Shown piece by piece: positions 27,840 to 35,396 of a stretch of 54,839 nt of DNA. The stretch spans positions 1 through 54,839 of the forward strand of contig JAUICO010000017.1 in NCBI GenBank assembly GCA_030427825.1, read 5' to 3'. The translations under genes were made by a program, and so were the position numbers. This DNA is from a bacterium. GTDB lineage: Bacteria > Myxococcota_A > Bradymonadia > REDH01. The notes beneath the pieces were generated by a model that saw only the letters and a list, made by a program, of their open reading frames with translations, searched no databases and was not told the origin of the DNA. The number at the start of each line of letters is the position of its first letter. Within the stretch, counting starts at the first letter, position 1.

Positions 27840-29048
27840 ATGATTCATCTCGAGATTCCGAAGAAGCTGCAGCCTCTCGTTGCCCAGGCGCACTCTGTCG
27901 CAGAGGGCATCTTTCGTCCCATCTCCCGGCGCTACGACCTCGAGGAGCACGCCGAGCCGAATGAGCTGCACATGCTGGCAGCGCTCATGGAAGGCATGGA
28001 AGAGGGAGGCGGCGGAGGCGGCGCCGGAGTCGGCGAACTCGACCGCGTTGACGGCGATGTGATCGACATCCGTAACGGCTCCAACATGGCGACCGTGCTC
28101 GGCATGATCGAGCTGTGCTGGGGCGACATCGGCCTGGCGCTCAGCATTCCCAGGCAGGGCCTGGGCAACGCAGCGATCGCTGCCGTCGCAACCGACGAAC
28201 AGAAGGCCCGTTTTGAAGGGACCTGGGCCGCGATGGCCATCACTGAGCCGGCCGCGGGGTCGGACTCGGCGGCAATCCGCACAACGGCGGTGCGTGACGG
28301 CGACGACTACATCCTCAATGGCGAAAAGATTTTCGTCACGGCCGGCGGTCGCTGCGACTCGGTTGTGGTCTGGGCCTCGCTCAACCCCGACGCGGGCCGC
28401 GCGGCGATCAAGTCGTTCATCGTCGAGAAGGGCACTCCCGGGATGGAGGTGGCGCGCCTTGAGCACAAGCTCGGGATCCGTTCGTCGGACACTGCTACGA
28501 TCATGCTCACCGACTGCCGCGTGCCCAAAGAGAACCTCCTCGGGACTCCAGAGATCAAGCCGAAGGGAGGTTTCGGCGGCGTGATGCAGACCTTTGACAA
28601 CACGCGCCCGGTCGTATCCGCGATGGCAATCGGTGTGTCCCGCGCGGCTCTCGAGCTGACACGGGACATGCTGCGTCGTGAAGGCCACCGTCTCGACTAC
28701 ACGTCACCGCGATTTTCCCTCAGCGCGGCCCTCGCCGAGCTTGGGTTGATGGAGGCAGAGCTCGAGTCCGCGTGGCTGCTGACTCTGCGCGCAGCATGGA
28801 TGGCGGACAATGGGCGCCCGAACTCCAGGGAAGCTTCGATGTCGAAGGCGAAAGCCGGCCGCACGGCGAATCAGATCACCTTGCGATGTGTCGAGCTGGC
28901 GGGGGCGCTCGGCTGCAGCGAAGAGACCATGCTGGAGAAGTGGGCTCGGGACTCGAAAATTCTCGATATCTTCGAAGGTACACAGCAGATTCAGCTGCTG
29001 ATCGTGGCCCGCCGGCTATTCGGCAAGCGCTCGAACGAGCTGCGTTGA
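27840..29048 (+). CDS. acyl-CoA dehydrogenase
   Basis: The 402-residue protein is a complete acyl-CoA dehydrogenase: the TEPAAGSDSAAIRTTA flavin motif, GEKIFVTAGGRCDSVVVWA, LGIRSSDTATIMLTDCRVPKENLLG, a DNTRPVVSAMAIG segment, and the catalytic IFEGTQQIQ with Glu379. It oxidises an acyl-CoA to the 2-enoyl-CoA and passes electrons to an electron-transfer flavoprotein. A Glu/Gly-rich insert (about 52-64) lies in the N-terminal domain. The ATG at 27840 begins 4 bases after the preceding acyl-CoA dehydrogenase stops, and the two may form one enzyme. Confidence 0.9.
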   Translation: MIHLEIPKKLQPLVAQAHSVAEGIFRPISRRYDLEEHAEPNELHMLAALMEGMEEGGGGGGAGVGELDRVDGDVIDIRNGSNMATVLGMIELCWGDIGLALSIPRQGLGNAAIAAVATDEQKARFEGTWAAMAITEPAAGSDSAAIRTTAVRDGDDYILNGEKIFVTAGGRCDSVVVWASLNPDAGRAAIKSFIVEKGTPGMEVARLEHKLGIRSSDTATIMLTDCRVPKENLLGTPEIKPKGGFGGVMQTFDNTRPVVSAMAIGVSRAALELTRDMLRREGHRLDYTSPRFSLSAALAELGLMEAELESAWLLTLRAAWMADNGRPNSREASMSKAKAGRTANQITLRCVELAGALGCSEETMLEKWARDSKILDIFEGTQQIQLLIVARRLFGKRSNELR

Positions 29049-29077
29049 GGCTCGCCGCGCCGTACGGCACAAACAAG

Positions 29078-29103
29078 CGCACCCGGTGGGGGTGTCGGGT
29101 GCG
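29078..29103. terminator. hairpin between convergent genes
   Basis: CGCACCCG (29078-29085) and CGGGTGCG (29096-29103) form a perfect 8-base stem with a 10-base loop between the acyl-CoA dehydrogenase stop and the end of the convergent small gene. It is strong enough to stop transcription from either side, though no T-run is present, so its status as an intrinsic terminator is uncertain. Confidence 0.45.
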
Positions 29104-29157
29104 TCGATCTCCAAGGGCGGGTGTCCGGTGCCGAGAGCCTCTGACGCTGGGAGGTGC

Positions 29158-29475
29158 TCAGTGCTTTGAGTGCATCGGGCAACCCGGCGGCGGCTCCGAA
29201 GCTTCGACGGAGTCTTCGGCGCCGGCCTCGGCCGGTACGCCGGACGCGTCGGGATGCTCGCTGACGGCGTACTCTGCTCGCCGCAGCTGCCACTGATAGC
29301 GCGCCTTTTCGATACCCGCGGCGTCATCATCATCGTGAACAACGGCCTGCATGTAGCCGATGCGCGCATCGCACGCGTCCGCGAGGTGTCGCAACGCATC
29401 GCGCAGCGCTGTCAGGGCGGGCTGGTGGTTACGTAGGTTGGCGATATGTCGCGTAAGGTCAGCAATCACCTGCAT
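29158..29475 (-). CDS. small hypothetical protein with a Cys/His tail
   Basis: A 105-residue protein: a helical N-terminal part (MQVIADLTRHIANLRNHQPALTALRDALRHLADACDARIGYMQA, shown here in part as a description only), then an acidic linker and the end PPGCPMHSKH. An ideal GGAGGG site six bases before the ATG supports expression. No signal peptide. The CPMH(S)KH end could be a small metal-binding tail, but there is no proof. I know no family. It is divergent from the glutaminyl-tRNA synthetase and converges with the acyl-CoA dehydrogenase. Confidence 0.6.
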   Translation of the reverse strand: MQVIADLTRHIANLRNHQPALTALRDALRHLADACDARIGYMQAVVHDDDDAAGIEKARYQWQLRRAEYAVSEHPDASGVPAEAGAEDSVEASEPPPGCPMHSKH

Positions 29476-29621
29476 CTGTACCCTCCGGTTCAGCAGTCCG
29501 CACCATAGTGGATCACGCTACCATGCGCCATCGGCAGGTGCGCAGGTCCCGCGGCGTCGGAACGCTCTTGACCGTCCCAGGCGCCGACTCCATGAACGTT
29601 TCTTCGCGTAGGGAGATGGCG

Positions 29622-31904
29622 ATGAGCAAGCCTGATCGGATGACGAATTTCATAACGGACCGCATTGATGGCGATCTGAAGACCGGCAAGTACGGCGGAC
29701 GCGTGGTGACTCGCTTTCCACCCGAGCCGAACGGCTACCTGCACATCGGGCACGCAAAATCGATCTGCCTGAACTTCGGGTTGGCAGCGCAGTACGGCGG
29801 CCGGTGCCACCTTCGCTTCGACGATACCAATCCGACCACCGAAGACACAGAGTATGTGGAGTCGATTCAGCGGGACATCCGATGGCTCGGCTTTGATTGG
29901 GGCGAGCACCTCTATTTTGCTTCCGACTACTTCGAGCGGATGTACCTCTTTGCTGAGGAGCTGATCGAAAAGGGTCTGGCCTATGTCGACAGCCAGACTC
30001 TCGACGAGGTCCGCGCGGGTCGCGGCACGGTGACCGAGCCCGGCACTGCGAGCCCCTATCGGGAACGCAGCGTCGCCGAGAATCTACGTCTGTTTCGCGA
30101 GATGCGGGCCGGCGAGCATCCGGACGGCTCTCTGATTCTGCGGGCGAAGATCGACATGAGCTCACCAAACATGTTGATGCGGGATCCCCTGCTTTATCGT
30201 GTGCGACACGAGACCCATCATCGCACAGGCGACGACTGGTGCATCTATCCCATGTACGATTTCGCGCACTGTATCGAAGACGCGATCGAGGATTGCACCC
30301 ACTCCATATGCACCCTCGAGTTTGAGATTAACCGCGAGCTCTACGACTGGGTTCTCGACAACATCAGCGCGCCGTCGCGACCGGAGCAGATCGAGTTTGC
30401 GCGACTGACCCTGGCAAACACGATTACAAGCAAGCGCAAGCTGCTGAAGCTCGTCGAGGACGGCCACGTCAGCGGTTGGGATGATCCCAGGATGCCGACC
30501 GTAGCGGGCCTGCGTCGCCGCGGAGTTACGCCGGAGTCGATTCGCGCATTCTGTGACATGATCGGTGTGGCGAAAGCAAACAGCCTCGTAGACTTTGAAA
30601 AGTTTGAATTCTGTGTGCGCTCTGATCTGAACGAGCGCAGTCCGCGGGCGATGGCGGTGCTCGATCCGCTGCCGGTGGAGATCACGACGCTGGAGCGGGA
30701 CGAATCGCTGACGGGCCCATTGTGGCCGCCGGACTTCGGCAGGGACGCGGAGCGCGAGATTCCGCTGACACGTCATGTTGTCATCGAGCGCGAAGACTTC
30801 GCCGAGGAAGCGCCCAAAGGCTGGCGCCGGCTCTCGCCCGGTGGCGAAGTACGCCTTCGTCACGGCTACATTGTGCGCTGTGACGAGGTGTTGAAGGATG
30901 ACAGCGGCGCAGTTGTGGGGCTGAAGTGCTCCCATGATCCGGACTCTCGCACCAGCGGACGAAAGGTGCGGGGCACGATTCAGTGGGTGTCCGCAGAGCG
31001 CGGTGTGAACGCAGAGGTGAGGCTTTTCGACAGGCTCTTCTCAGTAGAGAAGCCGGGTGCGGACCGGGAGTTTCTTGAAGACCTCAACTCGGAATCCCTC
31101 GTGCTTCGCAAGGCCGCGATGATCGAACCCTGGCTCGCTGACAACGCGGCAGCTGGGCAGCATTACCAGTTTGTGCGCAACGGCTTCTTCTTTGTTGATG
31201 ATGACTCCACTGAGGGCGCGCTGGTCTTCAACCGGACCGTCACACTTCGCGATTCGTGGACGAAGCCTGAGGTCCCTGCGCCGTCTCGGAAGCGCACAAA
31301 AACGAAAGCTCCGACCCCGGCGTCGGCGCCTTCTCGAACCGGCGAGCGCGACCGCGCTCGATCCGGAGACCCGGAACTTGCGGCCGGCCTCGCGCGCATC
31401 TCGGCCATTGACGGCGTCTCGGCGTCCGACGCTGACTACATCAGCGGTGACCGCGAGACGCTTCAGTTTTTCGACGAGGCGTGTGCCGCCGGTGGAGCGC
31501 CTGCGAGTGTGGCGAAATGGCTGGCGAATGAAGTCTCCCGATACGTGGATGACAGTGTTTCGTCGCTTCGCTTCGGCGCTCGATCAATCGCCGCGCTGGC
31601 CTGCCTGGTTGACGACGGCGAGATCTCTGCGACCGCCGGCAAGGAGGTGCTGGCGCGTATGGCTGAGACCGGAAGCGACCCCGGAGACATCGTCGAGGCA
31701 GAAGGTCTGCGTCTGATCGCAGATTCTGGAGCTATCGAGGAGTTGGTGGACCGGGTGTTTGCCGATCACGAGCTCGAAGCTTCACGACTTAAGGAGGGCG
31801 AGAAGAGGCTGCTGGGCTTCTTCGTGGGTGCCGGAATGCGCGCTTCCGGCGGGAGCGCTGATGCCGGTGCCCTGCGGGCTGCGATCCTGGCGCGACTCGG
31901 GTGA
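29622..31904 (+). CDS. glnS: glutaminyl-tRNA synthetase with C-terminal YqeY/GatB-type domain
   Basis: The 760-residue protein carries the class I signature PPEPNGYLHIGHAK (HIGH at 41-44), FDDTNP, YPMYDFAHC, THSICTLEFE and the KMSKS-like ITSKRK at about 268-272: all GlnRS. It charges tRNA-Gln with glutamine directly. The catalytic and anticodon domains end near 555; a Lys/Pro/Ser/Ala linker (about 556-590) joins a further helical domain of about 170 residues (AKWLANEVSRYVDD, VLARMAETGSDPGDIVEAEGL, LRAAILARL) that looks like the tail domain of GatB and YqeY, as described for Deinococcus GlnRS. The ATG at 29622 has GGGAG at good spacing; upstream in-frame starts exist. Confidence 0.92.
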   Translation: MSKPDRMTNFITDRIDGDLKTGKYGGRVVTRFPPEPNGYLHIGHAKSICLNFGLAAQYGGRCHLRFDDTNPTTEDTEYVESIQRDIRWLGFDWGEHLYFASDYFERMYLFAEELIEKGLAYVDSQTLDEVRAGRGTVTEPGTASPYRERSVAENLRLFREMRAGEHPDGSLILRAKIDMSSPNMLMRDPLLYRVRHETHHRTGDDWCIYPMYDFAHCIEDAIEDCTHSICTLEFEINRELYDWVLDNISAPSRPEQIEFARLTLANTITSKRKLLKLVEDGHVSGWDDPRMPTVAGLRRRGVTPESIRAFCDMIGVAKANSLVDFEKFEFCVRSDLNERSPRAMAVLDPLPVEITTLERDESLTGPLWPPDFGRDAEREIPLTRHVVIEREDFAEEAPKGWRRLSPGGEVRLRHGYIVRCDEVLKDDSGAVVGLKCSHDPDSRTSGRKVRGTIQWVSAERGVNAEVRLFDRLFSVEKPGADREFLEDLNSESLVLRKAAMIEPWLADNAAAGQHYQFVRNGFFFVDDDSTEGALVFNRTVTLRDSWTKPEVPAPSRKRTKTKAPTPASAPSRTGERDRARSGDPELAAGLARISAIDGVSASDADYISGDRETLQFFDEACAAGGAPASVAKWLANEVSRYVDDSVSSLRFGARSIAALACLVDDGEISATAGKEVLARMAETGSDPGDIVEAEGLRLIADSGAIEELVDRVFADHELEASRLKEGEKRLLGFFVGAGMRASGGSADAGALRAAILARLG

Positions 31905-32008
31905 ATCCATTGGGTTCTCCGATGCTTGCGCCTACCTGAGCGCGTCTTAGACCCGTGCTCGCAGCAACAGACATCCGGCAGAACTAACGCCGATCAGGAG
32001 GGGGTCGC

Positions 32009-32983
32009 ATGTCACGAGTTATCGAAACGCTTCATCTCGACAACGTCATCGCCAATCACTCACGCGACATGCGTGGCCGCGTGGCCGCAGTGACCGGGAC
32101 TACGAGTGGTACCGGATACGTATGTGCGCGCGAGCTGGCGAAGCGTGGCGCGACGGTGTTGCTTCTCAACCGCAGAAGTTCGCGATCGGAGTCGTCGCTG
32201 AAGTCGTTGCAGAGCGAGGTGCCGTCGGGGACCTTCGTCGCCGTCACCTGTGACCTGCAGGACTTCGCGAGCGTCAGAGAGGCCGCCGCAGAGATCAATG
32301 CGAACTACAATCGGCTGGACGTTCTGTGCAACAACGCAGGTGTCATGGCCCTACGGGATCAGGCCACGATAGACGGCTACGATGTGCAGATGCAGACCAA
32401 CTGCATTTCTCACTTCCTGCTCACAAAAGAGCTCTTTCCATTGCTGATGGAGAGCGACGACGCCCGCATCGTAAACCACAGCTCGATGGCGCGTATCGGC
32501 GGCCCGCTGGAGGCGGAGTACTTCGGCAGGAACGGAGGTAACCTCGGGGGCGATGGAACCGAGGAAGAGAACGAGCGCATTACCGGACCCAGGTGGGCGC
32601 GATATCACCAGACCAAACTCGCGAACTGTGCCTTCACCTACGGATTGAAAGAACGCTTCGATGGGAAGGGCATCAAGAACGTGAAGGCGCTGTTGGCGCA
32701 TCCCGGACTCTCGATGACAAGCCTGCAGCTGACGACGGCTGAGGACGGAGGCATGGATGCCGAGAGTCCCTTCATGAACAACGCGCAGTCCGCCGAAGAT
32801 GGAGCGACCGGGATTATTCGCTGCTGTATGGACCCTGAAGCGAAGTCCGGCGACTTCTACGGTCCACCGCAATGGCGGGGGTTTCCGGACCTTATCGAGC
32901 CCGAAGATTATCTCGGCAATGCGCAAAATATCGCGACGAACTGGGACGGCTGTGAGGCCGCTGTTGGCGCCTTCGAGATCTGA
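32009..32983 (+). CDS. short-chain dehydrogenase/reductase
   Basis: The 324-residue enzyme has the Rossmann motif TGTTSGTG (29-36), NNAGVMA, Ser158/Ser159 in VNHSSMAR and the active-site pair Tyr199-Lys203 (WARYHQTKLAN). It is longer than classical members and, with its NAG-VMA and the loop of about 30 residues between Ser and Tyr (GNLGGDGTEEENERITG), resembles the retinol-dehydrogenase/protochlorophyllide-reductase-like group. Substrate unknown. A strong AGGAGGGGG precedes the ATG. It lies 104 bases after glnS and converges on the methyltransferase. Confidence 0.87.
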   Translation: MSRVIETLHLDNVIANHSRDMRGRVAAVTGTTSGTGYVCARELAKRGATVLLLNRRSSRSESSLKSLQSEVPSGTFVAVTCDLQDFASVREAAAEINANYNRLDVLCNNAGVMALRDQATIDGYDVQMQTNCISHFLLTKELFPLLMESDDARIVNHSSMARIGGPLEAEYFGRNGGNLGGDGTEEENERITGPRWARYHQTKLANCAFTYGLKERFDGKGIKNVKALLAHPGLSMTSLQLTTAEDGGMDAESPFMNNAQSAEDGATGIIRCCMDPEAKSGDFYGPPQWRGFPDLIEPEDYLGNAQNIATNWDGCEAAVGAFEI

Positions 32984-33029
32984 GGCTCATGCCCGGCGTC
33001 GTCGGGCGATGCGGAGTATTCGCTGACGG

Positions 33030-33704
33030 CTACTCTGTGTTTCGTACGTCTGTGTTTCGTACGAAGGTATGGACTCCGCCCTTGAAGGGGACGTCGAAGT
33101 AGCTCGTCGTATCCGGGCGATCCTTTGTGTGTGCGAAGCCCTGTTCCTCCATCGCGCGACGGAAGACCGCCGTATGTGAACGGCCCGCGTCGACGACAAG
33201 CACCTCACACGCAGGTGTGCCGTGGCGCCCGACGAATGCAGCAAGTGCCTCTGCATGTGGGCGCTCGTAGAGCACGTCGGCCCCGATGATCAGGTCAAAT
33301 CGCCCGAGCTCATCGTTGGGATCGTTCCAATCCAACCGCACAAAGGGAATATCGTCGATACCGTTGCTCGCCGCGTTCTCGCGAAGCAGTTCGGCAACTT
33401 CAGGGTGAATATCGGTCGCCGTGATGTCCGCACCACGTCGGGCGAGGATCAGGCTGGCCAGGCCGATGCCGCAGCCGATTTCGAGGACGCGACGGCCGTC
33501 GATGTCGAATTCGCTCATGAGGTGCATCAGCACATTCCCTGCCGGCCACAGCTGCCCGAAGAGACTCCACTGCGCGTCAGAGATGCCCAGCTGCTCCGCC
33601 TCTCCCTCGTCGTCACTGAACTGGTTGTGATCCAGCAGACGACGAACCCGTAGCTCGGCCCCACCGACGTTGAGGGTCTCAAACCGGTACTCTACCGTCG
33701 TCAT
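33030..33704 (-). CDS. class I SAM methyltransferase, Methyltransf_16-like
   Basis: A 224-residue protein with motif I LEIGCGIGL, acidic ADITATDIHPE after it and IIGADVLYE, the signature of the Methyltransf_16 (METTL21/nicotinamide N-methyltransferase-like) group whose known members methylate protein lysines. The first 35 residues (MTTVEYRFETLNVGGAE, RVRRLLDHNQF) match the beta-hairpin start of that group. The last codons contain a perfect tandem 15-base repeat that makes VRNTD-VRNTE. The ATG at 33704 is preferred for this N-terminus; a longer frame to 33794 adds an unlikely leader. Confidence 0.8.
   Translation of the reverse strand: MTTVEYRFETLNVGGAELRVRRLLDHNQFSDDEGEAEQLGISDAQWSLFGQLWPAGNVLMHLMSEFDIDGRRVLEIGCGIGLASLILARRGADITATDIHPEVAELLRENAASNGIDDIPFVRLDWNDPNDELGRFDLIIGADVLYERPHAEALAAFVGRHGTPACEVLVVDAGRSHTAVFRRAMEEQGFAHTKDRPDTTSYFDVPFKGGVHTFVRNTDVRNTE
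33034..33063. repeat. perfect 15-base tandem duplication
   Basis: TCTGTGTTTCGTACG occurs twice in a row (33034-33048 and 33049-33063) at the 3' end of the methyltransferase gene. It keeps the frame and doubles a five-residue unit in the protein's C-terminus (VRNTD, then VRNTE), so it looks like a recent slippage event or assembly-neutral repeat. Confidence 0.85.
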
Positions 33705-33996
33705 CGATTGCCGCCGTGCCTGGAGAATCCCACGCCTGCCGCTGACCGGTAACCAACATGGAGACTCGACTGTACACGAATCTGAGAACTTCACACCTGT
33801 GCTTCGCGCGGCGCGTACATTATCTGCGGGCAGCAGGCCTCTGTGGTGACAAGCGCAGAGAGGGGACCACTAGCGGCACCTGCGAGGTTTGCGTGGCAGG
33901 CTGCCGCCGATTCACTGTTATCTCACCGGTATCTGGGGAGCGCTGCCGTCCCCGGCCCGTCCGCAGCGCTTGTACGTGCCGGCAACGAAGCGCCAT

Positions 33997-35070
33997 TCAG
34001 GGACCGGCCTTGCGGAACGATTCGTCCGGTGTTCCGCGGAAGCAACCGATCACCCATGGGTAGGTGTCGGTTACGAAGTATCCATAGCTTCCGCCGATGA
34101 TCATTCCGTTGCATTCGTCGAGATCGCCTGCGTCCGTGAATTCATAGTCGTCGCGATAGGTGCCGTCGGGTGTGCCACCGGGGAATGCGCCTTCGCCACT
34201 CTGGCTCCGGCGCTCGCCGGTGATAAGGGTCCAGCCGGACACGGCACGGCGAACGGTTCCGTTGTCGTCAAAGAAGGGTCCGTAGATGGGAAAGCCGTCG
34301 GCGGCGAAGCCGATAACCGGCGACGCTACCGTGCCGCTCAGGTCGAACATCGCCTCGGGGGAGCCGTGATAGTGGTAGGCGCCGCCGGGTTGTGTGTGGG
34401 CGTTGTGGGAGTCGGTGCCAAAGCCGTTGCCGCTGTACATTGGGTCATAGCGCCAGGGCGTGCCGGCCTGGAAGCAGCCGATTCTCTCTTCCCCCAGGGG
34501 CTCGTTGCCGACGCCGTAGCAGGCGGCTGCAAGCGCATCGAGTTTGACTCCATTCAGGAATACGCCGTTGTCATAAGCGAGGCTGAGCTCGGTGGCCGTC
34601 GGGTTTGCTGAGGGGTTCCCGGGAATCGTGAACATCTCGGTGACCTCGGCCACATCGCTCGCGAAACTGCGGCCGTCGTTGAAGGAGTGATTGGGGATGG
34701 AGTTCGCCGTAAGCAGGCAATCCGTGCCGCCGTCAGTGATCGTAGACGAGCCTGTGAACGAGATGCCGCGATTCACATCGGTTACGAACGACGTGTAGGT
34801 GCCGACGTGGTCGGCGCAGTCGGGGCTCATGTTTGAAAACACAGCATCTGTGATGTCGACGCCGATCCTGCCCTCAGTGTCCGGTGCATCGTAGGGGGGC
34901 GTGTCCGCCGGCGCGTCATCGACGTGTGAAGCATCGCTGCTGACATCAGCGCCGGAGTCCGGACCGCCGCCGACCGGTACGGCCTCACCGTCGCAGGCTG
35001 TGAGCAGAATCGCGCACGAGAACGCGGCTGAAAGCGCGGCTGAGAATGCAACGGTGCGGTGTGAAATCAT
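33997..35070 (-). CDS. YHYH-domain lipoprotein
   Basis: The 357-residue lipoprotein has lipobox LTAC and an Asp/Ala/Pro-rich acidic linker of about 40 residues, then a YHYH domain: GGAYHYHGSP at about 229-238, a NSIPNHSF motif, IGFAADGFPIYGPF and the C-terminal DLDECNG...GSYGYFVTDTYPWVIGCFRGTP. YHYH proteins are exported, often near metal-related functions, and the motif may bind a metal; their biochemical role is not established. It is divergent from the giant repeat protein. Confidence 0.85.
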   Translation of the reverse strand: MISHRTVAFSAALSAAFSCAILLTACDGEAVPVGGGPDSGADVSSDASHVDDAPADTPPYDAPDTEGRIGVDITDAVFSNMSPDCADHVGTYTSFVTDVNRGISFTGSSTITDGGTDCLLTANSIPNHSFNDGRSFASDVAEVTEMFTIPGNPSANPTATELSLAYDNGVFLNGVKLDALAAACYGVGNEPLGEERIGCFQAGTPWRYDPMYSGNGFGTDSHNAHTQPGGAYHYHGSPEAMFDLSGTVASPVIGFAADGFPIYGPFFDDNGTVRRAVSGWTLITGERRSQSGEGAFPGGTPDGTYRDDYEFTDAGDLDECNGMIIGGSYGYFVTDTYPWVIGCFRGTPDESFRKAGP

Positions 35071-35396
35071 GGAGAGTCTCCGTACGGGCGCGGCGGCATG
35101 CTGGGCCGACGGCGCGGCGGCGAGGATGTTGGGATCATGACCCTAAGCGGTAAACCGTGAGGAAGTCTGGAGCGATTGCGACCTTCGCCTTTTGGTGTGG
35201 CCGACAACGTCGGGTTTCCTGTCCGGGTATGCGTTTTCGCGACCCGGTGACCTACGCTGCCCGGACCGGTCCGGCAGGGTGCGGCACACCTGTACAACGC
35301 CCACAAAGCTGTGATGTAATGCATCATCAGACCGTTCTGATCAGCATCAAAATCGGGAGCACGGCGCGGTGCCGGTTCCGGAATGGGGAAAGAAGT
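35071..35396. other. 326-base divergent intergenic region upstream of the giant gene
   Basis: Between the YHYH gene (minus) and the giant surface-protein gene (plus). No gene is seen. It should hold both promoters. It contains a perfect inverted repeat ATCAGA-CCGT-TCTGAT at 35326-35341, 55 bases before the giant gene ATG, listed separately. A local drop in GC near 35315-35355 also fits a promoter. Confidence 0.5.
35326..35341. promoter_or_regulatory. 6-base inverted repeat upstream of the giant gene
   Basis: ATCAGA (35326-35331), spacer CCGT, TCTGAT (35336-35341). It lies in an AT-richer stretch 55 bases before the start codon, so it could be an operator or a 5' hairpin. Single copy; tentative. 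Confidence 0.25.
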
